Assembly: GCA_029747015.1 (NCBI GenBank)
Contig: JAKOGI010001564.1
Location: 124,001 to 188,000, forward strand
Reading direction: 5' to 3'
DNA length: 64,000 nt
Source: Carnegiea gigantea
Lineage: Eukaryota; Streptophyta; Magnoliopsida; Caryophyllales; Cactaceae
Shown here piece by piece: positions 9,880-23,452 of the stretch. The translations under genes were made by a program, and so were the position numbers. The notes beneath the pieces are model-generated. The model was not told where the DNA came from. It saw nothing but the letters and a program-made list of their open reading frames with translations, and ran no database searches. The first letter of the stretch is position 1. The number at the start of each line of letters is the position of its first letter.

Positions 9880-12047
9880 CCATTATAGATAATGGAGTTT
9901 AAAAGCTATTTTAATGGAAGTACACGTGGACCATCTTAAATATACGATATGAACAAATTTCTAATTATGGCCTCAAATTTGATGAAGAGCCAGGACCATA
10001 TATTAAAAAGTATGTCGGCCCTAAGGATGAGCATGCAAAACACACAGAAACATGTGAGGTGGCATCTATCAGTTGTTATTCAATATTTAATCAAATCCAT
10101 TTATGACTTATGATTAAGGTCAAGATAATGATAAGAGAGGGTTTTGATTACCATCATCCCTTAGACCACTTTACGTCATAAGTGAGATTTGATCAAAAAT
10201 GAAGTAGCAATTTTGAGATGGTTCATTTTATTTTTTTAGTCAAGTAGAATTTATTAAAAATGAATTAAGTCATGCTTAAAATAAAATAATAAATTATTAT
10301 TATTTGAATATTGTAGTCAATGATTTTTACAAGGGTTAGATCATTATAAGGTAGTTAATAAAATTAAATAAATTCAAGACTTTTCTTGTATACAAAGATC
10401 TAAAAGGCAAAAATTTAAAAAAAAGAAGAAATGTTCAATTCTATAGAAACAAGAAGTGTCCGTCGTTCAAATTCTTGATGGGTCTTTACCTTCGAATCAG
10501 ATTGAATATGAGCTTTAGTATCCACAATAACATGCCAAACATCCACTTATTTAAAAAGTGTTGTTGATCAAACTATTCATGGACTGTCTTAAAAGAAAGT
10601 TCCAAACCTCAGCGAGGATGAATCTGAAACATTACAAAAATAATTTACAAGTTGGATGAGTCCATAAGAAGCCCAATTGTTAAATTTCATCAATTTTTGA
10701 AATCAATAAGTTAGTTTCAATATTCTCTCAATGTGCATTTCTTGTACCTCATCAAGCTAAGTGAGTGCCAAATTCAAAAATTCATAACTTTTTGAAGGAA
10801 GACCTCAAAGAGGTGATTCTAGAGCCAAAGTTTTCCTTTGTACTTATAATATGAAGGATAAAATTATTTGAAACAAGTTCCATTGTATGTGATTCTGATA
10901 GGGGAATAATTGACACACTATTCTGATTCTCACGTTTCTGGATAGTGTAGTATTGTCATATTTATAAGAAACTTTTAAAAGACTATTCCGTAAGAGTGCT
11001 TTACTAGAGATAGATAATTTTGATTTTAATTTTTAACCGACTCTAACATTTTTTTGGATTTTTGAAAGTTATAATAATCTGGACGGTGCAGAATTTACGG
11101 TTTTGAAATACCAACTTTGAAAATTCATATCTCCCTAACTATACAGAGTTAGAGACATAATTTATCAAATTAGAAAGCTCTAGGAATTTAGATTATTTGT
11201 TACCAAGAACAATTTTTAAGAAAATGACTTTAGGACTTCAAAAAAAACAAGAATAATAGTATAATAACCTGAATCTGGGCAGATTTGCCGCATCTAGAAA
11301 AATAGGTGGTTAGCTCGGATTTCAGATTTGGATGCTTAAATACTCATTGGAAAGCTCTTTTCCCAATCTAACTGATGATATGAAGCTCGAACTCATTGAA
11401 CTTCAAATGGACTCAATAAAAAATCCTAGAGCATCTTGAAAAGTTTGTATGAGTTTCTAGTGTAAACCACTTGATTCCAATTCATCATTTTATATTTTTT
11501 TTGTCATGAGTTAGCACTTTTTAAAGTTTCATAGATAAAAATAGAGAAAATAGAGCATAGAGGTGAAGAATTAAAATAAAAAGGCAAAACACACATTGTT
11601 TCACAATTACTCTCAAATCTCACCACTCATACCTGTAAAAAAGAAAATTAATGTTCCGCCCAAATAGGGGGAACGACCGCTATGACCCTAAAGGGATGGC
11701 CAAATGAACTCGGCAGTCAAAAGACTACTGAGGACCGGCCTAGCCCAAAAAAGGTACAAAGATGAAACAAACTTACTAGTAGTATATTAATGATAATCAA
11801 GGTAAAATAAGAACAACAAATTATAATGCCAACATATAAAGATATAAACCTAAAAGTGGAGATTATGACCATAAAAAATAAAAATAAGTATGAAGAACAA
11901 TATATGAAATAATGGTCTCAAAAAGAACAAAAATAAAGAAGGAAAATTAAAATAGAGAGATTATGTGCAATTTGAAATAAAAATTAAAAAAAGGGATGAA
12001 TCTATAAAAAAAAGAAAAATAGAAGATGCATGTAATTATGACAAGAT
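9880..12047. repeat. Dispersed repeat B, copy 1 (probable LTR-element part)
   Basis: Homologous along its length to 20028-24480: shared blocks include CTCAAATTTGATGAAGAGCC, AAAACACACAGAAACATG, CAATGATTTTTACAAGGGT, AACCTGAATCTGG and ATAATGGTCTCAAAAAGAAC. Copy 1 is uninterrupted; copy 2 carries two insertions. It ends abruptly at 12047 where minus-strand integrase begins. No coding frames are seen. Because copy 2 runs towards a minus-strand LTR edge at 25854, B is probably LTR or leader sequence of one element family. Confidence 0.65.
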
Positions 12048-12048
12048 A

Positions 12049-12379
12049 GATGGGCTATCTTAGAGAACCGGTTAGCCACAACCATGATTTCATGCCCCAT
12101 TTGGATTTTTGGTAAACCCAAAATAAAAGTTCATATTCATGTCTTCCTAAAGGCCATTAGGTATTGGAAGAGGATTATACAACCGTTGGTAGAAAGTGGT
12201 TTTGGTGCTATGGCATATAGCACACGTGGAGACAAATTTATGGACATCACTTGCCATCCTAGGCCAATAAAAGTGCTCATTCAAGATCTCAATTGTTTTG
12301 TTGATGCTGAGATGACCTCCCAATACTCTCACAAGTAACTCCCTTAGAGAGCTCCTAGGAACACATAGCTTGTTGTTGT
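12049..12379 (-). pseudogene. Integrase N-terminal zinc domain and core start
   Basis: LRELLVRVLGGHLSINKTIEILNEHFYWPRM followed by CAICHSTKT is the H2C2 integrase zinc domain (first His region altered). The frame continues with a broken WEDMNMNFILGLPK and VVANRFSK, the start of the catalytic core, where an expected Asp reads Asn. Similarity stops at 12049. Confidence 0.8.
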
Positions 12380-13804
12380 TAGCAGTTTTACTTAACCGCA
12401 AGTGCACGGCATAGCTGTAGCTAGCAACCGGTAAGTACGGGTCGAATCCACAGGGAACTTGGTTTCAACTACTAGAACTAATTGGACTAACTCAAGCTAG
12501 GCAGTTGTCGAGTGAAGTTGGTTTAACTAATTCTAACTCTATTTGGTCTAAGACAATAATGAGAAGAAAATCCTGGATTGGGGTTCACCGCACTATGACG
12601 TTCATTGGAAAATACACTAGGTCGTGTGAATCTGCCTGTAAGATAATTGAAATGGAATTGTTACCGGTTTAAAGCATCTACGCCTACTTTTGAAGGTCAC
12701 TAGACTGATCAGACTAACCTAGTTGTCGACTTTCGTGAAACTAGAATAACAAGACCACAAGATCATGTAATTTAAATTCCCAATTGCACCCCCAACTACT
12801 TTCGTGTCAAGTAATTCAATTGCTCACAAAGCTACTCTAAGTAAAGGACCTAACTTTCGTTAGTCTCCTAAACTCTAATTAAGAACATGAATGAAACCCT
12901 CTCAGGCAATTCATCGAACACCTGGCATGCTAAGTGAGAGTTCAATTATACTCTGGCGTAATTCACAAAAACCTAGAATTAACAATTCAATTTACATCAC
13001 AGGGGCTACGCCCAATCCAAGATTAAGGAATTTAGCCGCTAAACATGATTTCAAACAACATCTCAATCAAGAACAATAACATGTCAAGGAATATAGAACT
13101 TGAACTAAAACGAAAGAAAAGGGGTAGAAAGGTGTACCCTGAACAATCTGCAACAATATTCAATCGAAAGCGTCAACAAATTTTGATCCAAAGCTTGAAT
13201 TCAATAGCATAATAAGCAAACCCTAAGAGCCCCAGAAATCGCCTCCAATGAGAGAGAAGAAAAGGTAGCTTGAAAAACCCCGGAATTACAAATCCAAAAT
13301 ACGATAAAACAGCGACAACTAAAGTGGCACAGTCGTGCCAGACGGCATGGGGGCCCCGTGCCAAATTTCTGCCGGACGAAAACGCAGGACCCGGCGAAGA
13401 AAGACAACCATGCCACACAGCACGGCCAGGCCGTGCCATGTGGCACGGTCGTGCCAAGTGGCACGGCCACACCGTGCCATGTGGCACGGTCGTGCCGCGT
13501 GGCACGGCTAGGGTTTGTCGGGTCGTCGCGGTTTTTTTCCTTGTCGCGTGTGTCCGATTCTCCGGGGCTTCCGTGCGACGCTTTTTCGTAACTTTTCTCG
13601 CCTTCTTAGCACTCCTTTCTGCTAAATGCTGTTCATCTTTCTGTTTCTTCAATAGAGTTCCTGAAAATATCGAAAGATGTTATATGAGTTAAAAGTATAC
13701 AAAAGGAAGCCGATTTGACCCTTCCTTAACACAATTAAACGTGAAAACGGGGGAGGAAATGGGTCAAATAGGGGCTAAAAATAGTACAAAATAGAGGTTC
13801 ATCA
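12380..13804 (-). mobile_element. Solo LTR inserted into the gypsy integrase
   Basis: 1425 bp flanked by a perfect GTTGT duplication (12375-12379, 13805-13809). It splits the pol frame exactly between the RNase H/integrase spacer (YGFLFKHN) and NKLCVP. On the minus strand it starts TGATGAACC and ends CTGCTA. Near that end it has the GCACTTGCGG segment found at the ends of many plant gypsy LTRs, also seen at the end of the Athila-like LTR here. It contains a GC-rich palindromic array at 13330-13510. No coding capacity. Confidence 0.75.
13330..13515. repeat. Palindromic GC-rich minisatellite (CGTGCCATGTGGCACG)
   Basis: Variants of GTGCCANGTGGCACGG(T/C)CGTGCC recur about every 41 bp (for example 13431 and 13472), each able to fold on itself. 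The palindromy explains the open frames on both strands here, which I do not regard as genes. Confidence 0.8.
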
Positions 13805-14906
13805 GTTGTGTTTGAAGAGAAACCCATATTGCAAGATGTAGGAGTTATGATCCTTAGGGTTTGTAGTGATTCCTTGGAAATTCTCATTTGCTTTGTAGAG
13901 ATATTGGACGGTGTAAAATTTTAAGATTTTGGCCTTAAAAATAGAGAGGAGACTGTATCTTTTTGAGGGTACATCGACTACCATATTGTCCTTCCCATAT
14001 TTTTGCTTGCAAGTGAAGGAGAATGATTGGATAAATTCCACCCACTTGGCATGCCTCGAATTAAGCTTGGCTTGTGCATTGATGAAAGATAAGACCTTGT
14101 GATTTGAATGTATCACAAAGGGCTTTGGCTTGAGGCCGTGACTCCAATAGGAAAAGGGCCCAAATGATAGTATAAAACTTCTTGTCATAAGTGGACTAAT
14201 TGAGTTTGGGGCCGCTCAACTTCTCACTAAAATAGGTCAAGGGTAGTTTGGCTTGGATGAGGACCACCCCAATGCCAACACTACTACTATCACATTCAAT
14301 TTTGAATAGGAGCTCAAAGTTAGGAAGATCCAAGATAGGAGCCAAGCATAGCCTACTTTTGATTATTTGAAAGGCTCTTTGGTAGCCTTTGTCCACTCAA
14401 AACTTCCCTTCTTCGTGCCCTTGGTTAAAGGAGACATGATGGAACTAAAGTCTTTGATGAACCAATGATAGAAGGATGCCAACCTATGGAAGCTCCTCAC
14501 CTCCATAGTATAGGTAGGCTTGGGCGAACTCTTGATGGCTACAGCTTTGGATTCATCCATTTATATAGCCTCTCCCGAGACACCATAGCCAAGAAACATA
14601 ACTTAAGGTGAGAATAAGTCACATTTCTCAATCTTAGCATATAGTTTTTGTTGTCTTAAGACTTGAAAGATTTGAGGGATATGCTCAATATGAGAAGTTT
14701 CTCATGCTATACACCAAAATATCATCAAAATACACAACAACAAACTTTGCTATGAAAGGCCTTAGAACCTTATTCATAAGTCTTCTACGAGTGATTATTA
14801 TAGGTTTGTATAAACTGTTCCCTCTATGCCCCTTATAGAAGGTTTTTATACAAATTTTGATGTAGGGGTTGAACAAGTTGATGGTAGCCCATCTGATGGG
14901 CCACAA
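13805..14906 (-). pseudogene. Gypsy RT end and RNase H
   Basis: Right to left: RT palm with [14 protein letters not shown] (14685-14760; FDD catalytic motif kept), RT thumb FHRLASFYHWFIKDFSSIM (14363-14560), RNase H start LFKIECDSSSVGIGVVL (14196-14396; the first Asp sits in ECDSS), then KPFVIHSNHKVLSFI and RHAKWVEFIQSF. Several stops and frameshifts split it into four pieces. Confidence 0.85.
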
Positions 14907-15751
14907 GAACGATTAATTTTATGTACAGATAATGCATTACAGGACTAAGCTATGAAGACAAAGGACCTACAACCAAAACTTTTAAGATGGTACCTTCCCC
15001 TGAAGAAATTTGATTCTATGGTTTGGGACAAAGTCAATGTCCACACATTATATGATTCGGACCAAGCATAGAATAAGATCAAGCTCTTAACTTTAAAAGA
15101 GCGCTTCTTGGGAGGCAACCCAAACTCTTTTTCCTTTTTTTCTTTTTCTTAGCTTTTATTGTTTTTGCTATTTTTGTAGCTTGCAAACAAAATAACACCA
15201 AAAAAAACAAAAAATATGAATAAAATGTTAACCACCACGGCCAGATTTCCAGAACCACGGTCGTGGGGTGCCACCCTGAAAAATAAATAAAAAAATCGAG
15301 GACCAATAGACACCACGGTCCGACTGTGGTGAGTCCCACTGTCCGTAGAGAACTGCTATGGCCCTCGGTCAAGGTTTTTGACCGCAAAGCCCGTTCCCCT
15401 CCCTCACTTCTTCTTCTTCAACCTCAACTCTCTTTCTCTATATCTCCATTTTCTCTCTTCAAACCCTTCATAACCAATAACTCTGATCTACCCTTATTTC
15501 TTCTCCATTTTGAATCATTTTCACACCAAATCATTTCCTTCCACTTAATGTTTGCTTTTTCTCCACAAATTTAATCTCTTTTCTTCTTCTTCTTCTTCTT
15601 CTTCTTCTTCACATTCATCTCACTTTCACGTATCTACCATACTCATCCTTTTCTCTCACTTATTCTTCACATTTTTACTTAATTTCTTCAATTTTATGGG
15701 TTTTAGCTTTTATTTTTGGTTTTAGTTTTATTTTTGATTAGAGTTTGCAAC

Positions 15752-16921
15752 CATGGCACCAACCAAGAGACAAAAGAGCACCAAGGAGGTTATGTCTTCA
15801 AGTTAAGCACCATCCCGAACATCCATCATTGCGCGTGCTAGAGGTAACATTCCTCACCCCCTTGGTTTAATGCATTTCGATCATGTTGCTAGGTACAATT
15901 GTTTGAATGAACGTATAGTTGTAGCAACTAGATATTATGATGAGGATTTGTTAGCCCGATTGGGAATATTGGATGATATTAGATAGTTGTTTGCAAGAGG
16001 TGGTATGGAACACTTTTTAGAAATCAAAGAGCATACATGTCGGGACCTGAGCCTAGAATTTCTTAGTACACTCCATGTCGAGGTCACCAGAGGGCCTCAA
16101 TATTAAGCTGGATATATATCGTTTTATTTGCAGGGACAATTGTATGAACTGAACTTAGGTACCTTCAACAGTATTTTTGGTTTTCCAGCTAGCATGGATT
16201 TATCGAATCGCCAAGTCCCTCTCGAATTTAACCCGAATACGTTTTGGGGTGAACTTTCGGGAAGTGTTAGGTATAGTAATAGTTCATCAAAATTCACACA
16301 TTTTAGGAATCCCTGCATTAGAGTAGCTCAGTATATTTTGACCCAGGTTCATTTTTAGCTAGACAATTACCTAGTGCTGCTATTAGTATTAAAGGTAGGA
16401 TAGTCATTGGTGGGATTGTAACTACTATTGCTAGATTCTTAGGTGTTGAGCCCAATCCTTAGGATAGAGTTTCCGAGTCTGAGTGATGTGATCCAGCTGC
16501 TTTTGAGATTATGAACTTTTGTAAAGTTGAGGCTGGTCGTTTATGTTGGATTTACCTCGGGGACTGGCTTTTGCCGCTTTCCAATGTCGATCAAACCACT
16601 CTCCTTCACCGGGCTAACCTTTATTGGGTTCCTGGTGATGGGGAGGTTGTTCGACCCACACTCCATCATCTAGCCCCTCAATCTAGTCAAGCCGGACCTA
16701 GTTCTTCCTGTCAACCACCCCCTCCTGACTATTCTGATATCCAAGGCACCCTTAGATCTATTCAAGAGGAGCAAGTTTCCCTTCGAGCATTTGTTACTTT
16801 TGAGAGCGCCGCTCTTCGATACTTTGTCGAAGAGCACCATGATGAGCTTCGTGGTTTGCTTGTTTCCCAGACACAATATTTCCAAGACTGTAGGGCATGT
16901 TTAGAGACCTGGCGAGATTGA
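15752..16921 (+). pseudogene. Athila ORF1-family (envelope-position) protein
   Basis: Starts MAPTKRQKSTKEV and reads through several stops. QLYELNLGTFNSIFGF, ...FWGELSGSVRY...KFTHFRNPCIRVAQYIL and FCKVEAGRLCWIYLGDWLLP follow the pattern of the Athila ORF1 family (PF03078), which lies after pol where retroviruses carry env. Stops after MSSS, at ILDDIR and near 16096 and 16357 show it is dead. Naming is by pattern, not by search. Confidence 0.65.
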
Positions 16922-18757
16922 CATATCTTTTATGGCCAACCACCTCATCCTCGACCACCTTCTCCTTTCTGAATGCTATGTGCTACTCCCCTTCCTTTTT
17001 TTTTTTGGTTATGTGGCCACATTGGGGGAAATGTGTGATTCAAGTATGGGGGAGTGAGTTAGTCGTTATATCTGGCATCTGATGCTTTTTTTTGGTTTGG
17101 TGTGATTGTGTTTTATATATGTTTTTAGAGGTAGTTTTTGTAGTTTTTGATTTTTGGTTTTGGTTTTGCTTAGTAGTGCATTTAGTTTTCTTTTTATTCT
17201 AGGTTGCATTTTAGTTTTTGGTCTATTTTTCTTTTTTTTTTCCCCTCTTTTTCAGTCTCTTTGCATTTTTAATTTGCATTGTTATTAGGAGCATGCATTA
17301 AAAAAAAAAAAATCCTCTGATGAAGATCTTTATAGATTTGGTAGACTTCTATGGTTTAGTTTTATCCTTTGATTCGTCGGAATTGTGCATAAAATGTTTG
17401 CGAATGAGTTTTTGAAATGATCTCTATGTTTTGACCACATATTGAATGCGAGTTGATTTACCCCATGAGTCCTTACATGATTTTGGCAAGTGTTTACTAG
17501 TGAGCTAGTTTTGACCTTGGTAGATGTCCCATGAGGTTTTGAGCTTTTAGAGACTATTCATTATTTTTAGTCTTATATTTTCTTTTATGTGTGACTCTTC
17601 ATTGGCGTCATTTCTCTAGAACTTGCTTTGATTCTCCTTTAAGATTGCATTTCGCATATGCATTTAGGCAATATGATTAAGGCATTTTTCTTTTTTTGAT
17701 TTGTTGAAACCCACAGCCAAATAGCCACCTTTGTTGTGTATTGCATCCCTTGCTAGCCCCTTTGAGCCTATATCTGTTTTTCTTGATTTAAACCTTCTGT
17801 TGTAACCCATGGCTAAATACTTGTTTTACCCTTAAGCCAAGACTAGAAGAGTGTTTCATTTTTTTATGTCATAGGGCGTTAATAAGGTGGATGGTTATCT
17901 TTTAGTCAATTTTTGCTGTTTGGTGCAGGGATGTGAGATTTTGATAAATCCTTTGTTTCATTGTAAAACGTTTAGAGAAGAGTTGAAATTTTAAGTTCAT
18001 AATAGATTTCCCCTTGGCTATCCTTATTGCAGAAAAAAAAAAAATTTAAAAAAAAAAAAGAAAGAAAGGATCATGATAAACCAAAAAAAAAAAAACCACC
18101 AAAAAAAAAATCAGAAGAAAGTGTTAGCCTTGGTTGGATTGTAAGATATTTGCGATTTTCGACTCTTTCTCTTTTCAATTTGGGATTTAATTTGTTAATA
18201 AGTTGTAATGGTTTAAAAAGGATGTAGTGTGAAGCATTAGAATTATTTAGCTCTTAGTCTATGACTTCTAGCTCCTCATTTCCAAACCGTTTGTCCCTCT
18301 CTTACCTTTACCCATAGCCCCGTTACATCCCCATGAAAGTCCTCATAATTGTCTAGTGTGTTTGCATCTTAGTGATGGCGAATTTGAGAGTCTTGTCAAG
18401 TTTATGGTAGATTTGAGTTTAAGGAATGAGAATTGAGAGAACCTTTAATATTATAAACACATAAGTGCTGAGTGCCACATAACTATAGTGAGGTTCTACC
18501 GACCTTGCTAGCCTTACTTGTTTCATATGATTGAATGATTGTATTTGACGATTTTTGGGGAGATTGATTTAAGTTTGACATTGTGGTCTATGAAAAGGTT
18601 TTCTCAAATTTTATTCCCTATTCTGTTTGTTAATGATTTTTGCATTTTCTTGGGCTACCTTTGGATCAGCTTTGTCATTTGAACGTACATATATCTATCC
18701 TGAGGAGGTAGTGTAAATTTTTTGATTTTTACATTGCTTGAGGACAAGAAATAGTTT

Positions 18758-18770
18758 AAGGATAGGGGAG
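18758..18770 (+). promoter_or_regulatory. Polypurine tract of the Athila-like element
   Basis: AAGGATAGGGGAG lies just before the LTR and after TTGAGGACAAG, the arrangement usual at the 3' end of Athila elements. Confidence 0.6.
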
Positions 18771-18775
18771 CTTAA

Positions 18776-20027
18776 TGTATACATCATTTTAAGGCTATTT
18801 TGCTTCATTTTTAGGAGAATTATATGCTTTAAGTTAATGTTTATACTCCTACTCTCGATTTTTGCTTGGATATAGTTGTTTTATGTGTTTTGTAAGATTT
18901 TAAATCTTTTTACCCAGCATTTGATCATAAATGGATGTATTTTGACCTCCCCTATTGACACCCATGTATTGCTAGGCAAGAAAAGAGCAAAAAGCCGGCT
19001 CCAGCCTAGACCACGGTCGGACTATGGTACCTGCCACGGACCGTGATAAGTCTGTAACTGCTGCCTCTTCATCTTCCTTCGGCTGTGTGGTTGAGTTCAA
19101 GCAAGGCTCTCTATAAAAGGCCTCATTCTACAGCAGTAGAAAGCCATCCTTGCAACCAAAAGCATAGAGTAGCAAAGATTAGAGTTTTAGCCTAGTTTCT
19201 TTCTTTCTTAAATTTTATTGTTTCTAGTTTGATTTTTAGTTTTGGTAAGAAATCTTGAGTGTATGTATTTGGTTTTCGAGGCAGTTTGAAGCCCTTCGTT
19301 GAAAGCCATCTCAGTCAAGCCTTTCTCTCAGATTTCGCCAGATTGTTGGTTAGTTTTGTTTATTTCTTAATCATGTCTGAGTAGTTTTCTTTTGTCTAGG
19401 GATATAATAGTTTGTAAAAGTGTAGTTGAATCATGTTTTAATTTATAGAATTCTGCTTATTTTCAGGATTGGTTTGATTTCGTTTGTCAAGTAATTGAAT
19501 TGTTTGAGTGGATTTTTGGCCAAAACTTGCTTGCTAACTTGAAACAAACAAGTGAAAAACTGAAAGGTGACACTTGGTTGTTAGACTGCTTGATTAAACC
19601 TAGCATGGAGTCATCTCGAAAGAGTGATTTGCATATTAGGAGGACTAATGAGTAATTGAAGATATTTAACTTGAATTAAGGCAAATTAGTTTGAAAGAAT
19701 GAGTTTTGCTTAGTTTAGGAAAATTTGATTGATTTAAAAAGAATAGATCAAATTTCTGGATAGATTATAATTCCTCGAGATTAGCCAGAAAAGCACGTGA
19801 TTGTTGTTTTGATCCAATACTCTTTCATAACTATGAGAATCCTAGAAATATTTTCCCTTTGATTGATTTAGAATAGTAAATTAGAAATCATTAAATCAAA
19901 ACCAATTGAATTAGAATTTTACTTAGCACATTCTGACAGGCAAGACTCAGTAAGTTACATTAATCATTGAGGAACGATATCTTTATCTATACTACGGCTA
20001 CTCATGTGCTTGCGGTAGTCTCAGTCA
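18776..20027 (+). repeat. 3' LTR of the Athila-like element
   Basis: Starts TGTATACATC after the purine tract and ends near GTCTCAGTCA, where similarity to repeat B begins. CTCTATAAAAGG (19109-19120) is a plausible LTR TATA box. Its end (GTGCTTGCGGTAG) resembles other gypsy LTR ends. No partner LTR lies in the window. Confidence 0.6.
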
Positions 20028-20446
20028 TGGGGTATAAAGGTTATTTTAATGGAGCGAATGTGGATCATCTTAAAGATATGAAATGAATGAATTTCTAATT
20101 ATGACCTCAAATTTGATGAAGAGCCCTAACATACATTAAAGAATATGTTGGCCCTAAGAACAAGAATACAAAACACACAGAAACATGCGAGGTTGCATCT
20201 ATTAGTTGCTATCCAATATTCAATCAAATCCTTTCATGACTTATGGTTAAGGTCAAGACGATCATAGAGGAGGGTATGATTATCATCATTCCTTCAACCA
20301 CTTTACATCATAACTTGGATTTGATAAAAAAAAAGATTAGCAATTTTCATACAATTCATTTTATTTTTCTTAGTCGAGTTGACCTTATTTCAAATAGATT
20401 AAGTCATGCTTAAAATAGAATAATGAATTTTTATTATTCGAACATT

Positions 20447-21605
20447 ATGGAGATCTACCCCTAGTATCTCAATTAGGCCCTCAAAACAACTCATAAACTC
20501 TAAGTTCAAGCACCATATCCTCAAGCATTAATCCGAGCTATACTGAAGCAAAGTTCAAGCCTTCTAGGGTATGACCTTTCCCAAAGACTCGGTTCAGTTC
20601 CTTCATGAAGATTTTGCCCAGACAAGTCAACCATTCTAGATTAAGCTGCATTCTGACCTAGTTTGAGTTTCTGGTTAGTGATGCCCTCAAACCCAATTTA
20701 GGCCTGATTTCTTTATTTGGGATGATTATTAACATCCTAATGAAGTCATCCATGCATTGAAATCAAGTTTAAATTAGGTAAAAGCTAAGCAACCAAGCTG
20801 CTCAACTTTGCACGCCAAACGGCCAGTTTGACTGTTTTGGATCAATGGCTAAGGTTCCTTCAAGGATGCAACCTGGTGACCTGCCTACTTGCCAACTTGC
20901 CTACTTTGCCTACCAGCAGGCCCATCATTGGCTAGTTTGCAGCTTTGGAAGGCTACTTAACCACTAGGAAAGGAGATAAAGATCATCCACGCTTCTGATT
21001 GGTCAGCCGCAATCCAAGTCACTTCAGCAGCCATTTTCTCTCTCTCCCATGTTCAAGTGGATTACATTAAGCCTAATGATCATGTTTAAGCTTGAGTTTA
21101 GCATTGATCACATGCATTTAGCTAGACACACAGAATGTACTTAAGCTAGATTGAGTATGCTTTGTAATCCAGTTTGTTTAAACTAGTTTAGAGGTTTTAT
21201 AATGACTAAGGAAACCCCTAAGCAACTTGACAGGTTGGGAGGCTCTTGCTTATATGCTTGGCTGCTTGTACTTGCATTTCATTATGAAAGGTGGCCATTT
21301 TCAGTCAAGCGAAGCTCCTAACCCCGTTTCTCTCTCAAACTCTCAATTAGCTTATCTTTACTTAGGCCAAGTAAAGTAGTGATCTAGTGAGTCTTAATCC
21401 AATTCATTGGTGGTGTTTCTGTATCCTTAAGGGCCCCAAATTGGGTCTTGGTGGTGAAATATGTATCCAAGAATCAGTTTAGATCCGTTTATCCTGGTTT
21501 GCTCTTATCGGGTTCCAAGAACTCACATTCTGCTTTTGTTCTTCTTTCAAGCTTGTTTGCCATCCCAAACCTAATTGTAAGCTCACTTAGCAAGGAGATA
21601 CATCA
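20447..21605. mobile_element. 1.16-kb insertion, possible solo LTR
   Basis: Bracketed by GAACATT at 20440-20446 and 21606-21612. Repeat B copy 1 has the uninterrupted site (GAATATTG, near 10306), so this is a genuine insertion. It has no coding frame, and TG...CA ends can be drawn one base inside the left edge. The 7-bp duplication is longer than the usual 5 for LTR elements, so the class is open. Confidence 0.55.
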
Positions 21606-23009
21606 GAACATTGGAGTCAATGATTTTTACAAGGGTCGGATCTTATAAGGTAATAAGTAAAATTAAATAAATACAATGCTTTTCCTATATACAAAAATCT
21701 AAAAGGAAAATAAACAAAATGTTCAATCCTATAGAAATGAGAAATGTTCATTATTTAACATCTTGATAAGCCTTTAGCTTGCAATAAGATAGAACATGAG
21801 ATTCCAATATCGGCAAGAACATCCCAATCATCCATTTATTTAAAAAGTGTTGTTGACTCAACACTACTCATTGACTATCTTAAAAGAAATTCCACAACAT
21901 AGTCAAAATGAACCTAAAAAATTTCAACAAACATTTACAAGTTGGATAACTCCATAAGAAGTCCAACCGTTAAATTTCATCAATTTTAGAAATCAATAAG
22001 TTAGTTTGAATATTCTCTAAATGTGCATTTCTTATACCTCACAAAGCTAACTGAGTACCAACTTCAACAATTCATTATTTTTTAAAGAAAGGCCTAGAAG
22101 AGGTGATTCCAAGCAAACATTTTCCTTTTTCCATTGAATATGAGGGGTAAAATTATTGGAAACAAATTCCATGCTATGTGATTTTGATAGGAGAAAATTG
22201 ACATGTTGATTTGACTTTGACTTTTCTAGATCGTATAGAAATGTCATATTTATAAGAAACTTTTAAAAGTGCATTCCATAAATAGACACATTAAGAATTA
22301 TATTGAATTTTTATTTTTATTTTAACAAACTTTAAAATATTTTTATAGATTATTAAAATTATAATTTCTGCTATGCGCATCACAAAATTTACGATTTTCT
22401 AGTACCAACTTTGATAATTCATATCTTTGCAACTACAGAGAGTTGCGAGATAGAATTTACCAACATAGAAAGCTTTGGAAATGTAGATTATTTGTTACGA
22501 AGAATAATTTTTTAAAAAATGAATTTAAAATTTCAAAAAAAATTAACAGTAGAATAACCTGAATCTGGTCATATTTTTCACTTTTAGAAAATAAGGAGGT
22601 TTGGATAGCTCGGGTCTAAAATTTGGATGTTTGAGTACTGATTGGAAAGCTCTTTTGATCTAACTAATGATATGAAAGTTGAACTCCGCGAACTTCAAAT
22701 GCACTCAATAGAAAATCTTAGAACATCTCTAAAAGTTTGTATGAGGTTTCAATTTAAAACCCTTGACTCCAAGTCATCATATTATGTGTTTTTTTTGGGT
22801 AAAGAATGACTTAGACCTGTTTTGAAATTTATAGATAAAAATAGAAAAAATAGAGAATAGAGATGGAGAAAGAAAATAAAAGGCAAAACACAAATTATTT
22901 CACAATTACCCAAGTAGGGGGAATGACTACAAAGGCCCTATATGGGTGACTGGATGAACTTGGGGTCAAAAGACCACCAAGGTCTGATGTAGTCCAAATA
23001 AAGCACAAA

Positions 23010-23452
<443 letters not shown>

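Larger units (their letters stand above)
12049..14930 (-). mobile_element. Decayed Ty3/gypsy (chromovirus-like) pol, minus strand
   Basis: RT, RNase H and integrase remnants read right to left in the correct order, interrupted by a solo LTR at 12380-13804. Wording such as RHAKWVEFIQSFSF in RNase H and the integrase zinc domain style match plant chromoviruses. No LTR can be tied to it with certainty; the left side abuts repeat B and the right side abuts the Athila-like element. Confidence 0.75.
14931..20027 (+). mobile_element. Athila-like Ty3/gypsy 3' end (pol tail, env-position ORF, LTR)
   Basis: The plus-strand order is a pol tail ending near the landmark CTTGGGAGGCAACCCA (15107-15121), an Athila-type ORF (15752-16921), a long 3' UTR with the landmark TTGAGGACAAG (18739), a purine tract and a 1.25-kb LTR. 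The left part of the element is missing. The CCACGGNCG words near 15240-15320 and 19010-19040 resemble those in the solo LTR at 12380-13804. 17000-18740 is T-rich 3' UTR with A and T runs and no gene. Confidence 0.7.

Noticed and set aside
13173..13692. Overlapping open frames of 89-159 codons on both strands
   Set aside because: They lie in a GC-rich palindromic array inside a solo LTR; repetitive composition explains the lack of stops.
15328..15574. Plus-strand frame before the Athila ORF
   Set aside because: Pyrimidine-rich low-complexity sequence without conserved motifs.
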